Shown here: one piece after another, positions 48,654-60,120 of the stretch
How positions within the stretch are numbered: position 1 is the first letter of the stretch
How the letters are laid out: each line of letters opens with the position of its first letter
Assembly: GCA_020284085.1 (NCBI GenBank)
Contig: JACEVL010000152.1
Location: 1,116,001-1,180,000 of the forward strand
Origin: Aporrectodea caliginosa
Lineage: Eukaryota > Annelida > Clitellata > Crassiclitellata > Lumbricidae
DNA length: 64,000 bases
Direction: 5' to 3'
Translations under genes and position numbers: made by a program
Notes under the pieces: generated by a model
Database searches by the model: none
What the model was told of the DNA's origin: nothing
Seen by the model: only the letters and a program-made list of their open reading frames with translations

Positions 48654-51200
48654 TTACAAATAACGGAAATACAATCGTGGAATTTGGCCATAAGTCTCGT
48701 CTGTATACTGTGATTCCGAGTGCTTGGAAAACGTAAATTTGACCGTGTCTTTGTCAATTACTACTTTAGCAGAATTACCAAAACGGCCGATAGGACCATG
48801 AGGTACAGTCTTTACTGAATACGTAACTCCAGCTGGAATGACTATTGGTTTGTCCAACGAAATTTTAAACGGAATTGAATTTCCAGTGTATGGAACTGTA
48901 ACCGACTTCTTGAACATAGAATTGGTAGACTGCAAAATGTCCACATCAACATTATATCCTTTTCCATCGTATCCCGTGTACAAACCAATGCCAGTTAGTA
49001 GAATGTCGTGATCAGTCGTGAAATTAACCGCATTAACATATTGTGCTCCATTCCATTTTATAGACTTTATAGAGTCCATTCGATCTATCCAGACTTCTTC
49101 ATGGATTCTCTGCACAGTCGGAAACTTCAGTTGACAGCCTGTCTTCTTTGTCACAAAGAAGTAGTAGATTGATGCTTTCTCCTCCGCTGTCAACACATTA
49201 TTCTCTGGACTAATTTCAGCAAATTCAGTTGGGGTCATAACAGGAAAGCGGATCTTGTAGAGAAGGTCACCAAGTGCCTCTCTGATCTGCGTGTCAGTCG
49301 GATTTTCCACTGGAGTGGTGGCAGTCTGAAGTTGGTGTTTAGCCCATCTAATAGCGTTTTCATAAATGAGTGACTCGCTTACTGCAATAGTATTCGCGTC
49401 AATTATAGCTTCCATTCCCAGTCGAGAAGCAGACAAAATCTCTGTTCCAGTCAGAACAGCTTTTGCATTCAAGGAAATTAGTTTAAGACATGCACTCTGG
49501 AGTTGCTGTTCATCTAAAAGCAAACTGTGATCCAGAAAGTCGATAACGTTGTTTACATTGAGGTTGGCTGAGATACATTTGTAACATTCTCCCACCAACT
49601 TAGGCAGCATATACTTCTTACCAGCGTATATCAAATACTCAGCTGAATCAGAAGAGATTGATGCGCATTCGCAATACATGTAACTGCAAACACAAATAAT
49701 AAAAAGACGTTAGATGAAGGTTTCATATAAATATCCACTGTAAAGTACAGAAGTTTTAAATTGGTTTAAAAGTTTATTTATCGTGACATACAAGTACATG
49801 TACATTCTTGTTTACAGGTACCCAAAAGCAATATCACGTGAAGCTGATAAGCCAGTATTCCCATACGCCAGGGGCGTCAAACGTCTGGCCCACGGGCCAT
49901 TTCTGGCCTGCTGACAGGAGCGTAGCCAGACTTAAATTCAAGAGGAGGCAACTTCACAGACCATTGGCAAAATTCTGGTTATTGGGGTCATTGGTCAATA
50001 CAAGTTCCAGTATATAAAGAAAGCAAGAGGAGGCAACTGAACACAGGTAAAAATTATTTAAAAAGTCAAAAGGAACATTAGGGCAGAAATTCTAGAGTTA
50101 TAGACTCGTGGAATGGCTTGGATGATAGCACTGTCTCAGTGAAGACTGTCATGGCTTTTAAGAGTAGGGAAAATCAGTTATTAAGTGTTCCAGGTTAATT
50201 TGCAGTGGTTCTAACACAGACTATACTTTGTCCGAACCACTTAAAACCCTTGTTTTGTTATGTTATATTTGTAACCCAGCCAGAAATAACGCCACATATA
50301 AAGTTGTATTCAGAAAACAAGGTAAAGAGGCTAAGAGCATAAGCAAATTGAAATCACTTGGCTGATATAAATTTGTAGGCCAGTTTGTTATGTTTCAATA
50401 ATTGTATTGTATTGTATTTGATCATTTATAAAGCGCTTCTCATAGCATAAGCCTTTCAGAAGCGCTCCCAGTGCGAGGTAGTCCGAGAAAAAAGGAAGGT
50501 TTAAGGTGAGAGAAAGAGGTAGAGATGCTACCAGAGAGTATTTAAAATAATAATAATAATTAAATGAGTGCATATTTAAGAAAAATCAGAAACCTGTTTA
50601 TTTATAAGTACATAAAACAAATTTACTCATGAATTTGTCCTAGTCCAGTCTGTCACCTTCAGCTGGGCCTGGAGCAGGACCATCATCATACCACTGGCAG
50701 CCATCTTTACACCCAATGTAGAAAATAATGCAGCTGTAAGGAACTGTAGTAATTAGTAGTTTCCAATTAGCATTTATTAATAATGACATCTTACGGCTTC
50801 CAGGGCCGTTGACCTCACCCTCCTCCTGTTTCCAGGCTTGGGACTAATACCAGATTACGGGCAATGGCTCAGTTAATAGGGGAACTGCAGCACAGATTAT
50901 GCCAGATCCTTTTTAAACCTACTTCAGAACCTCTTTGAAGATATCAGCATCAATGTCTTCAATGCGGACCGTTGCCTCAACGTCACTCCTGCACTCTGAC
51001 ATTCCACTGGAGAACATTCCTTCGAAGACAGGACTGCGCGAGATCAAAATGCACTTATGCGCATGGAACGTGACAATGTTGCCATCTGGTGGTCCAACTA
51101 CTAAGCAGATGTCAGTTGATATTTCATTGTCGAGCATGTATAGTAAGCATTCTGCCGGAGTTTTGTCCAACTGCCATTCATTCTCACCTCGTGTTGTCAT
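48654..51200 (-). CDS. BTB-BACK-PHR domain protein (BTBD3/BTBD6-like)
   Basis: Two coding exons on the minus strand: 51200-50923 (ATG at 51200, donor AA|GTAGGT) and 49683-48654 (acceptor TTTGCAG), joining in frame to 435 aa. A splice acceptor (TTCTTACAG) lies 3 nt before the ATG, so at least one untranslated exon exists upstream. Residues about 25-130 are a BTB/POZ domain (TDICLVVGPPDG, then FHAHKCILISRSPVFEGMF), about 140-250 a BACK domain, and about 285-434 a PHR domain (ILLTGIGLYTGYDGKGYNVD, then a C-terminal beta strand IPRLYFRYL). Known of the family: BTBD1/2/3/6 proteins are cullin-3 substrate adaptors; BTBD6 promotes turnover of the neurogenesis repressor PLZF and BTBD3 shapes dendrites. 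The sequence is divergent, so the exact orthologue is not assigned. There is no second gene inside the 1.2-kb intron. Confidence 0.9.
49865..50040. mobile_element. Two damaged MITE ends
   Basis: CAGGGGCGTCAAACGTCTGG begins a hAT-like end cut short after about 50 bp; it abuts CAGGAGCGTAGCCAGAC, a relative of the MITE at 13017-13163 lacking a clean right end. In the BTB gene intron... upstream side of exon 2. Confidence 0.5.
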
Positions 51201-52306
51201 GATCTGTAAGAACAAAAGACTACATAGAAATAGGTTTTAATATCACACTTCTTTTGAGGATTATTAATTATTATGGACACACAAAATAAAAGCAGTACGT
51301 GCTTGATATTTCTCTCCGTTAATTTTGTCCCTCGTAGTGGCCTAAAGTTTTACTCTCTTGTCCACTTTTCTTACCATTGGGGCCTATATTATGATTTTCA
51401 GTTGGACCTAAGAACTCAACTGGGAGCCTGTAAATAAATTGGTTCTGTTAACTGCACACGGCTAAAACTGCCAACGGAAGAAGCGTTGGCACACTTACAT
51501 TTATTTATTTCGATAGGAAGGCCTAACAGAGAAATAATGTCCATGCACAATTTCCTTATTGATTTACTATTTTAGATTGCTAAAAGAAATCAGAGCTTAC
51601 GGTGACACAGCGGTTGCATGAACGGTGTGAAGTTTTGTCTTTATTTTACATTACGGTTCTCTTTATGCTTCATAGTCCAGTTGGACTTATAACGGTCAAT
51701 CATTTGTCATTCTACATTTGTCTCATGGTACAAGGGTGACCCTAATAAGCGGGACCATGGTCCCTTCTGGGTCTTCCTGTTGTATCCCTTGCAATGTTAC
51801 TGGTTACTGTGTTAAGTGTCATTATGTTGGTTGTACTGGGAACAATAAACGATTGATTGAAGTATCGAAATGCGCTATATAATTATACAGCTATTAAGCC
51901 TAAGTCTTTCGACACAAACACAAGCGATGTTCGTAAAACCTCGTGCCTAATATTGCAAAATTGTAAATATCAATTCGGCATTCCGCTTTTGCAAAGCTTC
52001 TCAATTACAAGAACTTACCTGATCTTTGTGTACGGTCTTTGCAAGGGTTCTATCATCGGGTTCTATCGTAGATATTAAGTTGTTGAGTTACTGGTGTTGT
52101 TTAGAGAATGAAAACTGGCGCCTGTGTATTAATTCTTAGGTGGTAACGATGGAAACAAATTAGACAATGGGAAGAACCACGTGAAAAATCAAGGATAATA
52201 ATAATCCCATCGACGACGACGTATATTCAGTGAAAAATCAGTGACTCGTAAATTTAGATGATTAGTTTGCATAGCCCAGCAATTAATACATTTATACAAC
52301 TTTGTA
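51201..52306. other. Upstream region of the BTB gene
   Basis: No coding exon recognised. It should hold the untranslated first exon of the minus-strand BTB gene; a LINE/SINE-like 3' end (AATAAACGATTGATTG) lies near 51845. Confidence 0.4.
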
Positions 52307-52415
52307 TTTATAACCAGAGCTTCTCAGTTGAAAATATAAGGCGATTTGAAAATCAATCGCGCTGGATGGAGTAGGCGATCGATGCGCGGTCGACCTCTGA
52401 ACCTTTTGTGTACAG

Positions 52416-53487
52416 CAGTCAGTGGTCACCAACCTTTTTTTAACGAGGAGCCGCATTGCCAAGTTTAGCAACTTTTGGGAGCCGCCATGGTTTTAGGACC
52501 ACAATAAAAATAATAGGCTACTAACGGCTAGCGCCATTAGCCGCCAGCGTTAATCATCGTCGAAATTCATTGTCAAAGCTATGCTGTGCTTCAAAGGATG
52601 GTTCCTCTGCTACGAGTGTGCATTCAGGAGCTGTTGGGCTCATGAGAAAAGATACTGATTTGGGGAAAAAATTCATTTCACTGCATCATAGGCTACATCA
52701 GGAGTCTTTATGTCGGAAGAATTTACGACTAGACTCGGTGATAAATGTCGTCATGAAAATCGTGAACTCAGAGCCGGATTAACCTATAAGCAAAATAAGC
52801 CATGGCTTAGGGCCCCACAACGTTTTGAGGGCCCCCAACTGTGAGGAAATAGAAAAATCAGATGGTAAAAGTATTTTTCCTCATTTTTTTGTCTATTACT
52901 TTGAAAAATAGAAATTTTTCAAAGTCATAGGGCCCCCGGATGTCTTAACCCGGCCCTTGGCTTAGGGCCCCCGAAAGTCTTAATCCGGCCCTGCGTGAAC
53001 TTCATTCGGGCAAGAGCGCGCGCGCTAAATCACAGAAAATGTCATCTTCTTCTTGAGGAAATCGAGGCAGAGTAGGCCTATGGAGTCGACCTTATTCTTC
53101 ATAGTGAAGTGAGATGGTCAGATGGCTGAGCAAAGGAAAGGCTTTGAATCGTTTCTTTTCACTGTTGCCACACATTAAAGAATTTTTGAGAGCGAAAAGG
53201 CAAAACTTCCCTGAGTTATAGGCTAGAAGTTAATAGTAAAGGCACACATGCAGAACAGGAAGTTGAAATCAGTATACGGATGGTTTCCCACTGTAAGAGC
53301 TCTCCGCAGACATGATAGGTGGGAAATACAGTCGAGGCCCATATTACACAGTGGCCCATATTACAAGCCTTTCCCCCAATTGTAGGCTATTTCTTAACAT
53401 AGAAAATGGCATTTTCTGGAAAGCTGCTACAGAACTTTTCGAGACCCGCATGCGGCTCTCGAGCCACGGGTTGGTGACCACTGCATG
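52416..53487. mobile_element. hAT (Buster-like) element, 1072 bp, nested
   Basis: Ends CAGTCAGTGGTCACCAACC and GGTTGGTGACCACTGCATG; 8-bp duplication GTGTACAG at 52408-52415 and 53488-53495 (nnnTAnnn). It holds a further MITE at 52769-52993. No intact transposase frame. Confidence 0.88.
52769..52993. mobile_element. hAT-type MITE, 225 bp, innermost of the nest
   Basis: Ends CAGAGCCGGATTAA and TTAATCCGGCCCTG; 8-bp duplication CGTGAACT at 52761-52768 and 52994-53001. Same family and same doubled right end as 2458-3096. Confidence 0.92.
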
Positions 53488-53630
53488 GTGTACAGCATAT
53501 TTTGTGTATCGTATTCGTATAGCTATTATATATGGTTTCCCGTTAACTGCTCGAGTAGGCTATACGCACCACTGTTCAACTGTCGATGCAATTGATGTTG
53601 TATCGATCCTAGCCTGAACTTTCACAAGTA

Positions 53631-54655
53631 GGGGAGATTGTCCTGCATTGGGACATGTCCTGCATTGGGACAGTGGTGGTATCTAAGCCGTGGCTATATA
53701 TTATCGCGTGTGTCGTCGCCCAGCGAACGTATTTTTAATGTAGAGAATGATCAGGCGTCTTATGCTGCGAATTAAAAAGCTTTTGACAGAGATACTGCAA
53801 ATCTCCATTTTCAAGTTAAAAAAGTAAATTTTTACTCATACAGTCTCAGTCAATGCATTAAATATCTGGTGCCAATTTAGCCAAAAATTTCGGTGAACTA
53901 TTTAGGACAGTATATTGCGAAGCATAATATTATGGTGAAATTTGGAGGTCATACGAGTATAACCTTTTGTGTTATCTGAAAAATAGGTCAACGGTTATTG
54001 ATGGCCTGCATTGGGACATGCACTCATGGTTCGCATTGGAACAGACCCATGGAAAAGTCACCCAACTTTTGGAAAATTAAACTTAATAGTTTTGCTGTAT
54101 ATTTTATGACTTGAGTAGACGTATATTTTGTAACAACAAAATACATAGCCTATACTACTGTACGACTAACACCAATTTTATGCATTAAAAGGAAAAAATT
54201 GACCCAATGCAGGACACGCTTATACCTACTAATAATAAGATTTTAATTCCTGGTGGATCTGAGGTACCTATAGGGACAAAATAATAATAATTTACTGTAT
54301 ATTTTGTTAAACGGAATATCATCTTCAACTGCAATATGACCTGTTACACTCTACTGAACATGATTAGAACAAGAATTACAAGATCAGTTGCTAGACCTAT
54401 AGCGCTCTCCAAGCAGTGTCCCAATGCAGGCCATAGTGGCCTGCATTGGGACGATTTTTTCCAGTGAGGAAAATACTAAATTGTTATGGTTTATTCTTGC
54501 AATAATGTTGCAGAATATAGCACATTCGATTCATTAAACGTTGCTCTTTCTGATACCGGGGCAATGACAACAAAATATATGTAGGCCTACTACAACTAAT
54601 ACCAATTATATGCATTAAAATGTAAAAATTGACCCAATGCAGGACATATTCTACC
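53631..54655. mobile_element. Unclassified element with repeated CCTGCATTGGGAC, 1025 bp
   Basis: Comparison with 47691-48072 shows a clean insertion at AAGTA|ATGT with GTA on both sides (53628-53630, 54656-54658). Ends GGGGAGATTGTCCTGC and the inverse of GGTAGAATATGTCCTGC. CCTGCATTGGGAC or its complement recurs at least seven times, in both orientations. Confidence 0.75.
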
Positions 54656-55023
54656 GTAATGTAAATTAGATAAATAAAATAACGGCCTGGCTCCAGGTTG
54701 CGCTTGTAGTCTAACTCATAGAGCGCGATTGCTTTACCGATCAACCAGAGCTTTGCTAGGCGATCTACCAAGGAGATCGATCGCCTCAGATGAGAAGCTC
54801 TGCTTATAACGCGCCTTAATAAGACAGAGTCTTACTCAAAAGACACGCTACACAATGTATAGCCTACAGTTACTATAATCATATAGTAGCTTAGGCCGAC
54901 GTAGAGGAAAGATGAGTTTTAAGTTTAGATTTTAAAATATTGATTGAGGATGATCTTCGGATTGGTTCTGGTAAAGAGTTCCATTCAGCTGGACCAGCTA
55001 TAGGCCTACTTCAAATAAAAAAA

Positions 55024-55288
55024 ATAAATAATAATAATAATATTCTTTAATATTTTAAACTTACAAACGCAGTATGATTACAATTCAGTATGAACGGATG
55101 ATCACATAGGTTATTAGACCTACGTACAGGAGTCGAATTTAACTGTAGCCTAGACCTATACGCCAGCCATGCAAGGCGCCCTTAACGTACGTCCTACTAC
55201 TCATTTGACCAGCGCCATCTGACTGGATACACCTTTGGGAGGGTAGCGGAAAGCGCTCCCGCTTCCTACTGCTCTTCACGCCAACTCT
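55024..55288 (-). mobile_element. tRNA-headed SINE, family A copy 3
   Basis: Aligned with 32661-32915 (GCAGTATGATTACA, CCAGCCATGCAAGGCGCCC, GGGAGGGTAGCGGAAAGCG). It abuts the 57-bp satellite. Confidence 0.6.
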
Positions 55289-57254
55289 AACACGGAACTT
55301 GTTTAATAGGAATAACCTCACTCGATTCTACTTTACAAAAGCTCTTACTTAAATTCGTTTATTTAACGACGCCGTCATATCGACGATGATTGGCGTGATT
55401 ACAAAAGCTCTAAAACGGAGCTTGTTTTATAGGAATAACCTCACTTCGGTTCTCCTTTACAAAAGCTCTAACACAGAGCTTGTTTTATAGGAATAACCTC
55501 AAACGGTTCTCCTTTACAAAAAGCTCTAACAAGGATCGAGCTGGTTTCATAGGAATAACCTCATTCGGTTCTCCTTTACCAAAGCTCTAAAACGGAGCTT
55601 GTTTTACAGGAATAACCTCACTCGGTTCTCCTTTACAAGCGCTCTAACACGGAGCTTGTTTCACAGGAATAACCTCACTCGGTTCTCCTTTACAAAAGCT
55701 CTAAAACGGAGTTTGTTTTATAGGAATAACCTCAATCGGTTCTCCTTTCCAAAAGCTCTATCATGGGGCTTATTTTATAGGAATAACTTCACTCGGTTCT
55801 CCTTTACAAAAGCTCTAACACGGAGCTTGTTTTATAGGAATAACGTCACTCGGTTCTCCTTTACAAAAGCTCCAATACCGAGCTTGTTTTATAGGAATGA
55901 CCTCATGCACTCGGTTCTCCTTTACAAAAGCTCTAAAACGGAGCTTGCTTTTTAGGAATAACCTCACTCGGTTCTCCTTTACAAAAGCTCAAACGCGGAG
56001 CTTGCTTTTTAGGAATAACCTCACTCGGTTCTCCTTTACAAAAGCTCTAACGCGGAGCTTGTTTCATAGGAATAACCTCACTCGATTCTCCTTTACAAAA
56101 TCTCTAAAACGGAGCTTGTTTCATATATGAATAACCTCAACCAGTTCTCCTTTACAAAAGCTCTAACACGGAGCTTGTTTTACAGGAATAACCTCACTCG
56201 GTTCTCCTTTACAAAAGCTCTAATACGGAGCTTGTTTTACAGGAATAACCTCACTCGGTTATCCTTTACAAAAGCTCTAAAATGGAGCTTGTTTTACAGG
56301 AATAACCTCACTCGGTTCTCCTTTACAAAGCTCTAACACGGAGCTTGTTTCATAGAATAACCTCAACCGGTTCTCCTTTACAAAAGCTCTAACACGGAGC
56401 TTGTTTTACAGGAATAACCTCACTCGGTTCTCCTTTACAAAAGCTCTAACACGGAACTTGTTTCATAGGAATAACCTCAACCGGTTCTCCTTTACAAAAG
56501 CTCTATCACGGAGCTTGTTTCATAGGAATAACCTCACTCGGTTCTCCTTTACAAAAGCTCTAACACAGAGCTTGTTTCATAGGAATAACCTCACTCGGTT
56601 CTCCTTTACAAAAGCTCTATAACGGAGCTTGTTTCATAGGAATAACCTCACTCGGTTCTCCTTTACAAAAGCTCTAACACAGAGCTTGTTTCATAGGAAT
56701 AACCTCACTCGGTTCTCCTTTACAAAAGCTCTAACACAGAGCTTGTTTCATAGGAATAACCTCACTCGGTTCTCCTTTACAAAAGCTCTATAACGGAGCT
56801 TGTTTCATAGGAATAACCTCACTCGGTTCTCCTTTCCAAAAAATCTCTATAACGGAGCTTGTTTCATAGGAATAACCTCACTCGGTTCTCCTTTACAAAA
56901 GCTCTAACACAGAGCTTGTTTCATAGGAATAACCTCACTCGGTTCTCCTTTCCAAAAAATCTCTAATAACGGAGCTTGTTTCATAGGAATAACCTCACTC
57001 GGTTCTCCTTTACAAAAGCTCTAACACAGAGCTTGTTTCATAGGAATAACCTCACTCGGTTCTCCTTTACAAAAGCTCTATAACGGAGCTTGTTTCATAG
57101 GAATAACCTCACTCGGTTCTCCTTTCCAAAAAATCTCTATAACGGAGCTTGTTTCATAGGAATAACCTCACTCGGTTCTCCTTTACAAAAGCTCTAACAC
57201 AGAGCTTGTTTCATAGGAATAACCTCACTCGGTTCTCCTTTACAAAAGCTCTAT
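55283..57254 (+). repeat. 57-bp satellite array, about 34 units
   Basis: Unit of 57 bp: ACAAAAGCTCTAACACGGAG, CTTGTTTCATAGGAATAACC, TCACTCGGTTCTCCTTT (consecutive parts). Each unit has the hairpin AAGCTC-n7-GAGCTT. As 57 is a multiple of three, one frame stays open over several units and repeats NNLTRFSFTKAL. A non-repeat insert sits at about 55350-55403. Variants of 58-60 bp with CCAAAAAAT occur in the right half. Confidence 0.97.
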
Positions 57255-57744
57255 CGACGAGTTTCTGATCGAAATAATAATGTCCTGTGAATTATTGGTC
57301 GATTTGTGTCATCAAAAAGAGAATTTTTCGTCGAATTTCGAATTAATTGTTTCTGATAAAAGTTTTCGATGATCTTCTGTTCACAGTTACATGTCGTGTC
57401 GATCATTCGATTTTCGATTTATGCCATCAAATGGTACAGTTCTTTTCTCCGAATTTCATCTTTCTATTGCTCCTGATTGACGAATTTCGATGTTTTTCCT
57501 CGAAATGTTTGTCATTAGGTCTACGTCTGGCTTGAAGGCATCCTCCACGTCGTCTATTTTCCAAACGAGGCACGATCGACTCGTTCCCATGGCATGAAAC
57601 AATCGGTCCAAATATGACGTCATCAGAACAACAATCGCGAGATGACGGCTTTATAAAATTTACGTCATCAGTGCTTGCTTGTTTACTGTTTAACGACCAC
57701 TGTGTGGTAACGAAGATCATTAGCGTCGTGTGGCGTTTTTGCCA
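57255..57744. other. Unique spacer with CRE and TATA-like motifs
   Basis: No gene. TTCGAATTTCG-type repeats; perfect TGACGTCA at 57615-57622, TTATAAAA at 57651-57658, ACGTCA at 57662-57667. Confidence 0.45.
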
Positions 57745-57745
57745 G

Positions 57746-57866
57746 GGACCACCCTCCGTTTTTAGACCACCCTCGGTTTTTGGGACCACCCTCAGTTTTT
57801 GGGACCACCCTTAGTTTTTGGGACCACCAACGGTTTTTGGACCACCCTGGTTTGGACCACCCTCGG
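57746..57866 (+). repeat. 19-bp minisatellite, about seven units
   Basis: Unit GGGACCACCCTCGGTTTTT with length variation at the ends, directly before the 15-bp array. Confidence 0.9.
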
Positions 57867-57897
57867 GTTGCGGTAGGCTTGGCAACCCAGCCAAGGC

Positions 57898-58170
57898 CTT
57901 CCTGCCCAGGGATCCCAGCCAAGCGGATCCCAGCCAAGCGGATCCCAGCCAAGGCCTCCTGCCCAGGGATCCCAGCCAAGCGGATCCCAGCCAAGCGGAT
58001 CCCAGCCAAGCGGATCCCAGCCAAGCGGATCCCAGCCAAGCGGATCCCAGCCAAGGCCTCCTGCCCAGGGATCCCAGCCAAGCGGATCCCAGCCAAGAGG
58101 GATCCCAGCCAAGAGGATCCCAGCCGGGATCCCAGTCAGCCAAGGATCCCAGCCAGCCGAGGATCCCAGC
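57898..58170 (+). repeat. 15-bp minisatellite with BamHI sites
   Basis: Unit GGATCCCAGCCAAGC, about 16 copies, alternating with CAAGGCCTCCTGCCCAG variants. Because the unit is five codons without stops in several frames, long open frames exist on both strands. Confidence 0.95.
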
Positions 58171-58293
58171 CTGTTGCCAAATGTTATATTCTATGTTTCC
58201 GCCAAGGTTTTCAACAATTTATCCTAAAAGTCTGTGCCACGCGATAGTTATAATGATGCTCCGGTCTATAAATCTCTGGGACATTTTTCGCCA

Positions 58294-58653
58294 CTAATCA
58301 ACGATGGCAAACTTCAGTTGTTCTTTTGTTGTAAATTTACGAAGAAGGTAGATTTTTTTAAGGGCACCGCAAACAGCACAGTCTACCGGGTTTAGGTCTG
58401 GGCTATTTGGAAGCCACATATCTGATTCGATGAAGGTTCTTCTGATGATGGAAGTTGAATGCTTCTTGCTGTGTGTGAACTTGTGAAGGAGCTCCGCCAT
58501 GCTGTAACGTCCAATTGTGACGATTACATCTTGCACAGGAAGTAAACTTCTTTCTAGAACGTGATCATAATAGTATTTACTGTTTACTTTGACTTCGGGT
58601 CCAATAAACACTACATTGGTTTTTCCCATCCGAGACACACCGACCGAAACCAA
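58294..58653 (-). pseudogene. Mariner-type transposase remnant
   Basis: A minus-strand frame reads VSVGVSRMGKTNVVFIGPEV and ends near WLPNSPDLNPVDCAV, matching the first catalytic strand region and the W-P-SPDLNP-D motif of Tc1/mariner DDE proteins. The segment between, which should hold the QQDGAPSH-A block, is readable only in another frame (SSHTARSIQ), so the copy is frameshifted. The N-terminal half is missing. Confidence 0.75.
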
Positions 58654-58659
58654 AGATCT

Positions 58660-59103
58660 TGGAGTCTTCGACTGCTGAAACCATGATGCTGCAGCTGAAA
58701 TGTAGCCTAGGCCCTACACGCTCGCAAGTCTTGTTGCTGGAATTTGCTTTTTTTTCTTACATTGGACTAAGCACGATCACTTTGAGAATTAACTTGTGTG
58801 GGGATTGTATATCTTTTCATCTGTGAACCAAATGCTTCGTTCTCTTCTCTCGTTAGGAAACATTTCAAATACCTGCTGACTTCGTTGCAGGCGTTTTAAT
58901 TTACAGCCTTCGTTATCACCTGCCTCATCACACGATTGTTCGCTTTAAGTTGTAAATCTTTCTCCACAATACGTCGAACTGGCTTGATTTTGTAAGTAAG
59001 TACATCACAGAATAATTTACGTGTTTAAGATTTACTCAAAACACAATCCGATACTGTATTAAACACGATTGAACGCGATGTTCTCATTTTTAATGGCCCA
59101 CCC
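58660..59103. other. Spacer without recognised features
   Basis: No gene or clear repeat seen between the mariner remnant and the 32-bp array. Confidence 0.5.
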
Positions 59104-59885
59104 GGTACTCTAGGGTACGTTGTGCCTAGGTATTATTTACTTTAGAGTACGTTTTGCCTAGGTATGATGTACTCTAGAGTACGTTGTGCCTAGGTATTAT
59201 GTACTACTCTAGAGTACGTTGTGCCTAGGTATTATTTACTTTAGAGTACGTTTTGCCTAGGTATGATGTACTCTAGAGGACGTTGTGCCTAGGTATGATT
59301 TACTCTGACGCTGTGCCTAGAGGACGTTGTGCCTAGATATGATGTACTCTAGAGTACGTCGTGCCTAGGTATGATGTACTCTAGAGTACGTTCTGCCTAG
59401 GCTGTGTACTAGGTATTGCCTAGGTATGATGTACTTTAGAGTACGTTGTGCCTAGGTATGATGTACTTTAGAGCCTCGTGCCTAGGTATGATGTACTCTA
59501 GAGTACGTTGTGCCTAGGTATGATGTACTCTAGAGTACGTTCTGCCTAGGTATGGTGTACTCTCGAGAGTACGTTCTGCCTAAGTGTGATGTACTCTAGA
59601 GTACGTTGTGCCTAGGTATGATGTACTCTAGAGTACGTCGTGCCTAGGTATGATGTACTCTAGAGTACGCTAGGTATGTGCCTAGTACGCTGTGCCTATG
59701 TATTATTTACTTTAGAGTAGGTTTTTGCCTAGGTATGATGTACTCTAGAGTACGTTGTGCCTAGGTATTGTACTCTAGAGTACGTTATGCCTAGTGTATG
59801 TACTCTAGAGTACGTTCTGTACTCCTGAACCTAGGTGATGTACTCTAGAGTACGTTTTGCCTAGGTATGGTGTACTCTAAAGTAG
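59104..59885. repeat. 32-bp palindrome-rich minisatellite, about 22 units
   Basis: Unit TATGATGTACTCTAGAGTAC then GTTGTGCCTAGG. It contains the 14-bp perfect palindrome GTACTCTAGAGTAC and CCTAGG. Several units are rearranged or truncated at these palindromes. Confidence 0.96.
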
Positions 59886-60064
59886 GATTTGATGGATTTG
59901 ATGAAGAATTTGATTCACCTCCGATAAATCAAACTATTAAATTTTCATAAAGTATTTGATTGTAGTTTTCTTCTGTTTAATATTAAAAATGTAGTTCATG
60001 TTAAATTCGCTACCGTTTTAAAGATTTTATTTTTTTAATACGTAACTTCTATGGCTTAACTAGA

Positions 60065-60120
60065 GCAGTGCTTCCCAAAAGTGGTGGTCCGCGGACCGGT
60101 GCCGGTCCGCGAGGTCTCAG
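60065..60120. mobile_element. Single hAT-like end
   Basis: CAGTGCTTCCCAAAAGTGG followed by a GGTCCGCGGACC palindrome resembles a Buster-type left end; no partner end or duplication found. Confidence 0.45.

Larger units (their letters stand above)
52315..54802. mobile_element. hAT-type MITE family copy, split by nested insertions
   Basis: Ends CAGAGCTTCTCA and TGAGAAGCTCTG; flanks TTTATAAC (52307-52314) and CTTATAAC (54803-54810). Removing the elements at 52416-53487 and 53631-54655 leaves about 390 bp alignable throughout with 47691-48072. Confidence 0.85.

Noticed and set aside
55599..56622. Open frames encoding repeated NNLTRFSFTKAL segments
   Set aside because: Caused by the 57-bp unit length. 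Frames break repeatedly, and no start, splice or signal context supports translation.
57683..58297. Long overlapping open frames (106-159 codons) on both strands
   Set aside because: They are produced by the 15-bp and 19-bp tandem arrays, whose units lack stops in several frames; no domain or codon-bias signal.
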